A stretch of 14,546 nt of DNA from contig NZ_CALFIG010000010.1 of NCBI RefSeq assembly GCF_937876455.1, positions 1 to 14,546 on the forward strand, read 5' to 3'. The notes under the pieces were generated by a model. That model was not told the origin of the DNA. It searched no databases and saw nothing but the letters and a program-made list of their open reading frames with translations. The position numbers were made by a program, and so were the translations under genes. Origin of the DNA: an uncultured Flavobacterium sp. GTDB lineage: Bacteria; Bacteroidota; Bacteroidia; Flavobacteriales; Flavobacteriaceae. Position 1 is the stretch's first letter, and each line of letters begins with the position of its first letter. This document shows, one piece after another, positions 6,701-13,817 of the stretch.

Positions 6701-9700
6701 TTATTTTTTATAAAATTTTTGATGTTTCCAAAAAGCAATTGCTGCAATAAATACAACAGCTAAAGCTATATATAGGTAAATTTCTACTGCTTGTTTTTCA
6801 CCTGAAGCATAAGAATGCATACCACTTAAATGAAAGTTTACACCAAAATAAGTCATTAGTATACTAGCAAACGCGAAAACACTCATTACATTATAAATCC
6901 ATTTACCTCGCAAAGCAGGAACAAATCGTGCGTGAATTACAAACGCATACACCATAATACTAATCAATGCCCAAGTTTCTTTTGGATCCCAACCCCAATA
7001 ACGTCCCCAACTTTCATTTGCCCATTGTCCTCCTAAAAAATTACCTATTGTTAACATAACAAGTCCCACAGTCAATGCCATTTCATTAATATAAGTAATT
7101 TCTTGAATGGTTAAATCCATTTTTTGCTTGTTTTTTGCATTGGTAAAAATCATTAAAAACAAAGCCACTAAGCCCAAAATCATTCCTAACGTAAAAGGAC
7201 CATAACTCGCTACAATAACCGCTACGTGAATCATTAACCAATACGAGTTTAAAACAGGTTGTAAATTTCCTATAGCAGGATCCATCCAATTCCAATGCGC
7301 TACCATTAAGATAATGGCTGTGACAAAAGTTCCAGCAGCGACAGTAATAGAAGATTTTTGTATTAGCCTATGTTTAGTTAAAATAAAAAGCCATAATGGA
7401 TTTCCAAATCCTAGAGTTAAAGTAAAAAACATCGTTGCCCAAGCCACATAAATCATACTTTCATATGCATCAGACCAAGGTGCGTGACCCGAAATATACC
7501 ATCTAACAATTAATCCTGCTAGGTGTAGCAAGAAAAAGAAACCAATTAATATATGAAAAAAGTTGATTGTTCTTCTTATGAATTTTGAGTCTTTAAAAAT
7601 TTGTACAATACAAAAAGCCAACATCAAAACACCTGCATACAAATACCATGAAAATAACTTCTTAAAAATATCATATTTATTATATAGAATTTCTGTATTG
7701 ATTTTTTCCTCTGACAACATCACTTTTGCGCCAAATTTCTTTTGATAATCGCTAATTCCTTTCAAAAGTTGGTCCACCACTTTATAGTTTTTAGTTTGTG
7801 TGGCGTTTACACATTCATTCAGATAAAAGGGCAAAGCATTCTTAACAATATCTAAAGGTGTATTTGTGGCATGATTAAGTTCTAAATTAGAAACCCATTT
7901 ATTATTTTTATCCTTTGGCAACGGAAACACTTTCAAAATTTCACCACTCAAGGCTTGATTAAGTAATCTAACTTTTTTATCTGCCTCTATAAAATCTTTT
8001 TGAAACTGATTGGGTATAGACTCTTTGTAAGCCTCTTCTATTTGTTTTTCAATTTTATAATTGCCTTGTGCATCAAAGAAATTAATCATTGAGGCATATT
8101 TTGCTTCTTTATCTATTCCTAAAAGATTACGAATACTATCATTCCCCTTCTTCAAATAAATTAAAGGAACGTGCACCCAATATTGTGGAAATTGATTCAT
8201 TGAAATAAATACCTGATCAGAAGTCAAGCCTTCGTATGAATCATTTTTTGATACTTTTCGAAGTAATTCTGATGAGAACGTATTAATAGGTTTCATTCTT
8301 CCTCCCTCATCTTGAATAACTAGTTTACCAAACTCAGCTGCTTTTTCTTCGGGAATACTATATTTTTTGATGTATTTTAAAGCTTCTTCAGAAGTCGGCA
8401 TTTTTTGCACTAGTTTCGTATCGTGAGTATGCGTAGAATTATTTTTTTGAGCCATTCCAACAAATGAGAAAAATAAAAAAAGCATGGTGAAGACGCTCTT
8501 TTTGCCTCTCACTTTATCTAGTTTTTTCTTTAAATCTGCAAAACGGGTATTTCTATCAAAAAGTATAGCCATTAAAGCAAAGTACAATAGAAAATAACCA
8601 ATATAAGTAATCCAAGTTCCCCAAAAATCATGATTCACAGACAAATGCGTACCTTGTTCATCAGGATCAAAACCTGCCTGAAAAAATCTAAACCCGCGAT
8701 AATCTAAAACATGATTCATGTACACACTATCTTTAACTGTTTTATTCTCTTGTGTATCTTGTATTTGAATTTTACTTTTAAAAGAAGCGTAACTCTTCTC
8801 TGTTCCTGGATATTTTTCAGCAATAAAATCATCTAATTTAATTGAAAAAGGCAATTGATGAATTTTACTACCATATAGTAATGTAAATTCTAACGCTCCT
8901 AATTTAAAACTTTTAGGCTCACTTTGCTTTCCTTTTTGACCAAATAGTGTTACTAATTCTTCTTTTCCTTCAGAAGTCACTTTTAAAACAACTGCATCAT
9001 CTGTATTTTTATCTTTATAATTCTCATCAGATTCTAATGCCAAAGTTCCTTTTACAGGTAATTCCGGTAAAACAAATTGAATACCACCTACATTATATAA
9101 CGAACGGAATTGCAATTCAGACAAGCTATTTGCTTGAACGACGCCTTGTTTTTTATCTGCCATTCGCATGTAATTACCTTCAAATGGCGTTTGTATAGTA
9201 TAGCTATCTTGTTTTGCAGTAATATTAATGGCGCCAGGAGTTGCTTTATTAAATGCAAATAATAAGTTAGAAATACTTTTTACTTCTCCTTCTAAAAGAA
9301 AATGCTCTTTTCTGCTTCCTTGACTAGCTTCAACTAGTTTTAAATAAATCTTTCCCTTTGAATTTGGTTTAAACGTTTGTTTAGCATTTAAAATAAATTC
9401 TTGTAGTTCAATGGTAAAAGGTTTTCCATCAAAATCATCAAAAATTGTTAACGAATTTTTTACTGCTTTAGAAAAAAGTGCCTGTTTTTCAATCGTTTTT
9501 CGCTTCATTTCACCTTTATAGTTGCCATCAACAAAAGCAGTAATATAGGGCATGTCAGAGTATACAATATTTGAAGAAGCTCCTTCTCTTACTAACAACA
9601 TCCCTTCATAACTAATATATCGTGTAACAAATGCACCAATAATTATAAAAATAAATGAAAGGTGTAATAAAAGTGTAGCCCATTTTTCTTTCTTATACAA

Positions 9701-9910
9701 CTGATATCTTTTAATGTTTCCAAAAAAATTTATCACAAAAAACACCATAATTAATTCAAACCACCAAGCATTATAAACTAAAATTCGAGCGGTATCAGTA
9801 TTGTAAGCATCTTCAATAAATGTTCCAGCAGCCATTGCAGCGGCAAAAACAATAAACAAAATGGCCATTAAACGTGTAGAATAAAGTGGTGCGAGTATTT
9901 TTTGTAACAT
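6701..9910 (-). CDS. ccsA: Fused ResB/CcsB-CcsA cytochrome c biogenesis protein
   Basis: This 1069-residue membrane protein carries both halves of System II cytochrome c maturation, which exports haem and attaches it to CXXCH apocytochromes outside the inner membrane. The N-terminal ResB half has membrane segments near residues 10-30, 50-65 and 80-97, a large periplasmic region, the motif FDPDEQGTHLSVN (414-426) and a further segment at 430-451. A basic linker (452-475) leads into a second hydrophobic segment at about 473-487 and another periplasmic domain. The C-terminal CcsA half has several membrane segments, the haem-binding WWD motif (WANESW 963-968, WGWDPKETW 972-980) and flanking His895 and His1032. 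An in-frame ATG at 9946 exists, but a -7 element at 9936-9943 overlies that region, and MLQKILAPLYSTRL is the usual family start, so I chose 9910. It is followed by gpx after 5 bp. Confidence 0.95.
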   Translation of the reverse strand: MLQKILAPLYSTRLMAILFIVFAAAMAAGTFIEDAYNTDTARILVYNAWWFELIMVFFVINFFGNIKRYQLYKKEKWATLLLHLSFIFIIIGAFVTRYISYEGMLLVREGASSNIVYSDMPYITAFVDGNYKGEMKRKTIEKQALFSKAVKNSLTIFDDFDGKPFTIELQEFILNAKQTFKPNSKGKIYLKLVEASQGSRKEHFLLEGEVKSISNLLFAFNKATPGAINITAKQDSYTIQTPFEGNYMRMADKKQGVVQANSLSELQFRSLYNVGGIQFVLPELPVKGTLALESDENYKDKNTDDAVVLKVTSEGKEELVTLFGQKGKQSEPKSFKLGALEFTLLYGSKIHQLPFSIKLDDFIAEKYPGTEKSYASFKSKIQIQDTQENKTVKDSVYMNHVLDYRGFRFFQAGFDPDEQGTHLSVNHDFWGTWITYIGYFLLYFALMAILFDRNTRFADLKKKLDKVRGKKSVFTMLFLFFSFVGMAQKNNSTHTHDTKLVQKMPTSEEALKYIKKYSIPEEKAAEFGKLVIQDEGGRMKPINTFSSELLRKVSKNDSYEGLTSDQVFISMNQFPQYWVHVPLIYLKKGNDSIRNLLGIDKEAKYASMINFFDAQGNYKIEKQIEEAYKESIPNQFQKDFIEADKKVRLLNQALSGEILKVFPLPKDKNNKWVSNLELNHATNTPLDIVKNALPFYLNECVNATQTKNYKVVDQLLKGISDYQKKFGAKVMLSEEKINTEILYNKYDIFKKLFSWYLYAGVLMLAFCIVQIFKDSKFIRRTINFFHILIGFFFLLHLAGLIVRWYISGHAPWSDAYESMIYVAWATMFFTLTLGFGNPLWLFILTKHRLIQKSSITVAAGTFVTAIILMVAHWNWMDPAIGNLQPVLNSYWLMIHVAVIVASYGPFTLGMILGLVALFLMIFTNAKNKQKMDLTIQEITYINEMALTVGLVMLTIGNFLGGQWANESWGRYWGWDPKETWALISIMVYAFVIHARFVPALRGKWIYNVMSVFAFASILMTYFGVNFHLSGMHSYASGEKQAVEIYLYIALAVVFIAAIAFWKHQKFYKK

Positions 9911-9935
9911 ATAATTTGCTTTTTTTAAACCAATG

Positions 9936-9943
9936 CAAATGTA
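9936..9943 (-). promoter_or_regulatory. Candidate -7 element for ccsA-gpx
   Basis: The minus strand reads TACATTTG, an exact TAnnTTTG match, 25 bp upstream of the ATG at 9910. The predicted leader is about 20 nt. Because transcription would begin near 9931, an ATG at 9946 could not be on this transcript. No clear -33 box is seen. The 85-bp gap to birA (9911-9995) holds nothing else firm. Confidence 0.5.
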
Positions 9944-9995
9944 CATATTTAAGAAGAATTTTTAGGTTATTTAACAAACCTTTGTAAAATGTTAG

Positions 9996-10727
9996 TTAGA
10001 ATAAAAGTTTTATAGATTTAACTTCAAATTCTTCCATAGTGTCATCTTCACGTTTTATGCTGAGCAATCCATTTTTTGTAACTTCTTGAATACTACCCAT
10101 GAACCTAGTTTTATCTAACATTTCAAAAACTGCCGGTTGATTTCTTTTAAATAAATACTGATGGTATTTATCCCAAAAAAAACCTTCAGCTTGATTTTGA
10201 AATACCTCTAAATTAGTTTCAAATTGCTGTAAAAAAAGATGCAATAATTCTTCCACATTCCATGATAGACCTGTCATTTTTTTTAAGGAAGATGCTTGAG
10301 GTAACCCAGAAAAATCATCTTGATTTACATTGATACCTATTCCTACAATTGATAAAATTTCACCCGTGCTTTTAAAACTATTCTCAATTAAGACCCCTGA
10401 AATCTTCTTTTTATCTGCCAAAATGTCGTTAGGCCATTTTATAGCTAAATTGACTAACTTATATTTTTCTAAAACCTCAATAAGTGTGACGGCAACACAA
10501 ACATTTAAGTCAAAAATTTTATTGCTATCATGAAGCATGTTTTTAATCAATACACTGAAAGTAAGGTTTTTATCTTTTTCAGAAATCCAATTTGCTCCCA
10601 TTTGACCTCGCCCATTCGTTTGATTAGTGGTCCAAACTACAGCCAAATTTTCCACAGTATTTTGTGATACCAATTCCTTTAAATAAGAATTTGTTGAATC
10701 AATGGCACTGAGTTTGATAATATACAT
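9996..10727 (-). CDS. birA: Biotin--[acetyl-CoA-carboxylase] ligase (BirA, catalytic type)
   Basis: BirA activates biotin with ATP and transfers it to the lysine of the biotin carrier protein of acetyl-CoA carboxylase and related enzymes. The 243-residue protein starts directly with the catalytic domain (STNSYLKEL at 11-19). It therefore lacks the N-terminal helix-turn-helix of the E. coli repressor-ligase and is a group I enzyme that should not bind DNA. Motifs: the biotinyl-AMP loop NGRGQMGANW (38-47), AIKWPNDILADKKKISGVLIE (95-115) containing the conserved KWPND, and GIGINVNQ (129-136). A short C-terminal domain (about 195-243) follows. The gene is divergent from rsfS with an 84-bp gap, and upstream of ccsA on the same strand, which has its own promoter. 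Confidence 0.96.
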   Translation of the reverse strand: MYIIKLSAIDSTNSYLKELVSQNTVENLAVVWTTNQTNGRGQMGANWISEKDKNLTFSVLIKNMLHDSNKIFDLNVCVAVTLIEVLEKYKLVNLAIKWPNDILADKKKISGVLIENSFKSTGEILSIVGIGINVNQDDFSGLPQASSLKKMTGLSWNVEELLHLFLQQFETNLEVFQNQAEGFFWDKYHQYLFKRNQPAVFEMLDKTRFMGSIQEVTKNGLLSIKREDDTMEEFEVKSIKLLF

Positions 10728-10753
10728 AGTAGAATTTTTTGTTAGTACTCAAC

Positions 10754-10790
10754 TTTGTTTCAAAAGTAAAAACAAAAAATGATACCTTTG
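10754..10790 (+). promoter_or_regulatory. rsfS-ftsH promoter (-33 and -7)
   Basis: The -7 element TACCTTTG at 10783-10790 is an exact TAnnTTTG match. The TTTG box at 10754-10757 would serve as -33, with a spacer of 25 nt, somewhat long; the adjacent TTT at 10758-10760 gives 22. The start should be near 10795, leaving a leader of about 17 nt that is A-rich and has no Shine-Dalgarno sequence, common in Bacteroidota. Confidence 0.6.
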
Positions 10791-10794
10791 CAAA
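10761..10794 (-). promoter_or_regulatory. birA promoter (-33 and -7)
   Basis: On the minus strand the -7 element TACTTTTG lies at 10768-10761. A TTG box lies within the T-rich run at 10794-10791, 22 nt upstream. Both match the Bacteroidota consensus (TTG then TAnnTTTG about 19-23 nt later). The predicted transcript start is near 10756, giving a leader of about 28 nt to the birA ATG. It overlaps the opposing rsfS promoter. Confidence 0.6.
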
Positions 10795-10811
10795 AAACGA
10801 AAAAATAATAG

Positions 10812-11183
10812 ATGACAAAAAAAAATAACAGTACAGATGATTTACTAGCAAGTATAATCAAAGGAATTGAAGATGTAAAGGGGTTAGATATTGATATATT
10901 AGACTTAAGAGGAATTGACAATAGAGTGTGTGATTATTTTGTAATTTGCAATGGTACATCAAACACACAAGTTAATGCTATCGTAAATTCGGTACAAAAA
11001 GGAGTTTCAAAGGAATTAAAAGATAAGCCGTGGCACGTAGAAGGAACAGACAATGGAGAATGGGTATTAATGGATTATGTAAGTATTGTAGTTCATGTAT
11101 TTCAAAAACACATTAGAGAATATTATAACATCGAGAGTCTTTGGGGTGATGCTAAAATCACATCATTAGAAAATAAATTTTAA
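10812..11183 (+). CDS. rsfS: Ribosome silencing factor RsfS (Iojap family)
   Basis: RsfS binds ribosomal protein uL14 on the large subunit and blocks joining with the small subunit, which lowers translation when nutrients are scarce. The 123-residue protein covers the whole family domain: the start of the fold at about residues 8-25, VCDYFVICNGTSNTQVNAI (39-57), the segment KPWHVEGTDNGEWVLMDY (72-89) and IVVHVFQKHIREYYNIESLW (92-111). It is the first gene of the operon and ends 6 bp before ftsH. Confidence 0.96.
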   Translation: MTKKNNSTDDLLASIIKGIEDVKGLDIDILDLRGIDNRVCDYFVICNGTSNTQVNAIVNSVQKGVSKELKDKPWHVEGTDNGEWVLMDYVSIVVHVFQKHIREYYNIESLWGDAKITSLENKF

Positions 11184-11189
11184 GCACCT

Positions 11190-13118
11190 ATGTCAGAAAA
11201 CAATAAACCAAAAATTAAAGTATACAAAATTGGTCCTTGGTTTTTTCCAACACTAATTATTTTACTCTTCTTAGCCATCAATTTTTTTGATAAAAGCTTT
11301 TCATTAGGCTTTCCTGAGCCAATATCAATTTCAAAATTTGAAGAATTAGTTCAAAAAAATGAGATACAGGAAGTTGTGGTTTATAATGACAAAACAGCTG
11401 AAATTGTTTTGAATCAAAGAGGACTTGCAAATCCCCAACTTAAAAAAAGCCAAAATAGTGTTTTTAAATCAACCAATAAAACGGGTCCACACTATGTAAT
11501 TGAAAGTATTGGTTCAGCCGAATTGTTTCAAAAAAAATTAGATGAAGCAAAGGCAAAAAAATTATTAGCAAACTATAATTTCAAAACAACGAGCGACTGG
11601 GGAGAAATCATCACTTTCTTGCTGCCAACATTCTTAATTATTGGGTTTTTCTATTTTATGTCAAGAAGAATGGGAGGCGGTGCCGGCGGTGGCGGACAAA
11701 TATTTAGTATAGGAAAATCTAAAGCTAAATTATTTGATGAAAAAAATGACACCCGAGTTACATTTGAAAATGTAGCCGGACTAGAAGGTGCAAAAGAAGA
11801 AATTCAAGAAATTGTAGAATTCTTAAAAAACCCTGAAAAATACACAAGCATAGGTGGAAAAATTCCAAAAGGAGCACTTCTAGTAGGCCCTCCAGGAACA
11901 GGAAAAACATTACTAGCTAAAGCAGTAGCTGGCGAAGCTAGAGTACCTTTCTTTTCATTATCGGGTTCTGATTTTGTAGAAATGTTTGTAGGTGTGGGTG
12001 CATCGCGTGTTAGAGATTTATTTAAACAAGCTAAAGAAAAAGCTCCTGCCATAATATTTATTGACGAAATTGATGCGGTAGGTAGAGCAAGAGGTAAAAA
12101 TAATTTTTCAGGTGGTAATGATGAACGTGAAAACACATTGAATCAATTATTAACCGAAATGGATGGTTTTGGTACAGATACTAACGTTATTGTTCTTGCG
12201 GCAACAAATAGAGCTGATGTTTTAGATAAGGCCTTAATGCGTGCAGGACGTTTTGACAGACAAATTTATGTGGATTTACCAGATATTAGAGAACGAAAAG
12301 AAATATTTGAAGTACATTTAAAAAACATTACCAAATTAGAAGAATTAGACACTGAATTTTTAGCCAAACAAACCCCTGGTTTTTCTGGAGCAGATATTGC
12401 TAATGTGTGTAATGAAGCAGCATTAATTGCCGCGAGAAAGGATAAAAAAGGTGTAAACAAACAAGATTTTCTGGATGCCGTTGACCGAATTGTTGGCGGA
12501 TTAGAAAAGAAAAACAAAATTGTTACTCCTGAAGAAAAACGCGCAATTGCCATTCATGAAGCTGGACACGCTACAGTAAGCTGGATGTTACAATATGCGG
12601 CTCCATTAGTAAAAGTAACGATAGTACCTAGAGGGCAAAGTTTAGGGGCAGCATGGTATTTACCTGAAGAAAGACAAATTGTTAGAACAGAACAGATGCT
12701 TGACGAGATGTGCGCTACTATGGGTGGTCGTGCAGCAGAAAAAGTAGTGTTTGATAAAATTTCAACCGGCGCTTTAAGCGACTTAGAAAAAGTAACTAGA
12801 CAAGCAAGAGCCATGGTAACTATTTATGGTCTTAATGACAAATTGGGAAATATTACCTATTATGACTCTACGGGTCAAAGTGATTATAATTTCTCTAAGC
12901 CTTATTCTGAAGAAACTGCTAAGGTAATTGATAGTGAAATTTCAACACTAATTGAAGAGCAATATCAAAGAGCTATTACAATTTTGACAGAAAATAGAGA
13001 AAAATTAGAAGAATTAGCTTCCATTTTAATTGAAAAAGAAGTAATTTTCAAAGATGATTTAGAAAATATTTTTGGAAAAAGACCTTTCGAAATAGCAGAA
13101 GAACCTTTAATTGAATAA
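11190..13118 (+). CDS. ftsH: ATP-dependent zinc metalloprotease FtsH
   Basis: FtsH is a hexameric inner-membrane protease that unfolds and degrades misassembled membrane proteins and some short-lived regulators. At 642 residues it is full length. Order: membrane helix at about 17-33; periplasmic domain 34-137; second helix about 139-157; Gly-rich linker (MGGGAGGGG, 161-169); AAA+ domain with Walker A GPPGTGKT 233-240, pore loop FVEMFVGVG 262-270, Walker B IIFIDEID 288-295 and the second region of homology with arginines 351 and 354; then the protease domain with zinc site HEAGH 456-460 and third ligand Asp531. It is co-transcribed with rsfS (6 bp gap) and followed by a strong terminator. Confidence 0.98.
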   Translation: MSENNKPKIKVYKIGPWFFPTLIILLFLAINFFDKSFSLGFPEPISISKFEELVQKNEIQEVVVYNDKTAEIVLNQRGLANPQLKKSQNSVFKSTNKTGPHYVIESIGSAELFQKKLDEAKAKKLLANYNFKTTSDWGEIITFLLPTFLIIGFFYFMSRRMGGGAGGGGQIFSIGKSKAKLFDEKNDTRVTFENVAGLEGAKEEIQEIVEFLKNPEKYTSIGGKIPKGALLVGPPGTGKTLLAKAVAGEARVPFFSLSGSDFVEMFVGVGASRVRDLFKQAKEKAPAIIFIDEIDAVGRARGKNNFSGGNDERENTLNQLLTEMDGFGTDTNVIVLAATNRADVLDKALMRAGRFDRQIYVDLPDIRERKEIFEVHLKNITKLEELDTEFLAKQTPGFSGADIANVCNEAALIAARKDKKGVNKQDFLDAVDRIVGGLEKKNKIVTPEEKRAIAIHEAGHATVSWMLQYAAPLVKVTIVPRGQSLGAAWYLPEERQIVRTEQMLDEMCATMGGRAAEKVVFDKISTGALSDLEKVTRQARAMVTIYGLNDKLGNITYYDSTGQSDYNFSKPYSEETAKVIDSEISTLIEEQYQRAITILTENREKLEELASILIEKEVIFKDDLENIFGKRPFEIAEEPLIE

Positions 13119-13135
13119 AATTTAGTTCGAAAATG

Positions 13136-13177
13136 AAAAAATCTTAGTTCAAATGTTTTTTGGAACTAAGATTTTTT
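13136..13177 (+). terminator. Strong intrinsic terminator after ftsH
   Basis: Positions 13136-13150 and 13163-13177 form a perfect 15-bp inverted repeat with a 12-nt loop. The inner nine pairs contain the G-C pairs (TCTTAGTTC with GAACTAAGA) and the outer six are A-T, with a run of seven T at 13172-13178. It starts 17 bp after the ftsH stop. An extra copy of TTAGTTC at 13122-13128 could pair with the same right arm and give an alternative fold. Confidence 0.85.
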
Positions 13178-13185
13178 TATATTTG
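13178..13185 (+). promoter_or_regulatory. Candidate -7 element for the LUD-cdsA unit
   Basis: TATATTTG matches TAnnTTTG exactly. It begins on the last T of the ftsH terminator and lies 28 bp before the LUD ATG, so the leader would be about 23 nt. A TTG occurs in the terminator loop at 13160-13162, but the 15-nt spacing is shorter than usual. Confidence 0.5.
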
Positions 13186-13213
13186 GAAGTTAAGAATCAT
13201 TTAGAAGAAAAAC

Positions 13214-13816
13214 ATGAATATTTTTAAAAAAATATTTGGTACTCAAAGCGAAAATGAAAATCAGGATAAAATCGACAATAAAAGTCAATTTTTGCCAGAC
13301 GAAATATTACCTGTTGACGAATTGTTTACTTTCAAATTCAGAGAAAATGGTGGTAAATTCATATATTGTGTAAACATAAATGAAGTACACGAAAACTTTG
13401 AAAATATTTTAGAAGAAAACGATTGGTATGAAAGGGATGTTTGTTGTTTTGACAGCAGATTATTTAACTTTTTAGAAGAAAACAAACTAAACTATACTGA
13501 CATTCAAAATCCTTCATTTTTCTTTACTTCGTGTGAAAATCTAATTGCAGATGAAGGTTCTATTCTTTTTTCTTCAAAACAATTAAAGCAATTTAAAATA
13601 GACGAATTACCTGCAAATGTTGTAGTTTTTGCATCAACTAGTCAAATATTAATGTCAAAAGGCGATGGGTTAAGAAGTATTAAATCTAAATATGACAAAG
13701 AATACCCAACAAATATTACGGCCATAAAATATTTTGAAAAAACCTCAGAAGATGATTTTTTAAATTATGGAAGTTGTCACAAAAATCTTTACCTACTTCT
13801 ACTAGAAGATTTATAA
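13214..13816 (+). CDS. LUD-domain (LutC/YkgG-like) protein
   Basis: The protein has 200 residues and is soluble, with no signal peptide. Its second half fits the LUD fold seen in LutC, part of the LutABC lactate oxidation system: CENLIADEGSILFSS (107-121), matching the A-x-x-G-T/S-I-x-x-S core, followed by LPANVVVFASTSQIL (132-146) in place of the usual LPxxHIVVV. The C-terminal end GSCHKNLYLLLLEDL matches the family's G-x-H-G-P-x-x-L ending only partly. No lutA or lutB is present in the window, and the gene is coupled to cdsA (1 bp gap), so a role in lactate use is not supported by context. The first 30 residues are polar and probably disordered. A similar protein at this site is common in flavobacteria. 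The true function is unknown. Confidence 0.75.
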   Translation: MNIFKKIFGTQSENENQDKIDNKSQFLPDEILPVDELFTFKFRENGGKFIYCVNINEVHENFENILEENDWYERDVCCFDSRLFNFLEENKLNYTDIQNPSFFFTSCENLIADEGSILFSSKQLKQFKIDELPANVVVFASTSQILMSKGDGLRSIKSKYDKEYPTNITAIKYFEKTSEDDFLNYGSCHKNLYLLLLEDL

Positions 13817-13817
13817 A

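Noticed and set aside
9911..9946. Twelve-residue N-terminal extension of ccsA
   Set aside because: It overlaps the -7 element and is not part of the normal family N-terminus.
9964..9981. AGGTT/AACCT inverted repeat between birA and ccsA, as a birA terminator
   Set aside because: The stem is 5 bp and no T run follows it in the minus-strand direction.
9996..10727. birA as an autoregulating biotin repressor acting on the adjacent promoters
   Set aside because: The protein lacks the N-terminal helix-turn-helix, so DNA binding is not expected.
11804..12814. Three minus-strand frames of 86-110 codons inside ftsH
   Set aside because: Their serine- and proline-rich translations are the typical shadow of a conserved AAA+ protease gene read backwards.
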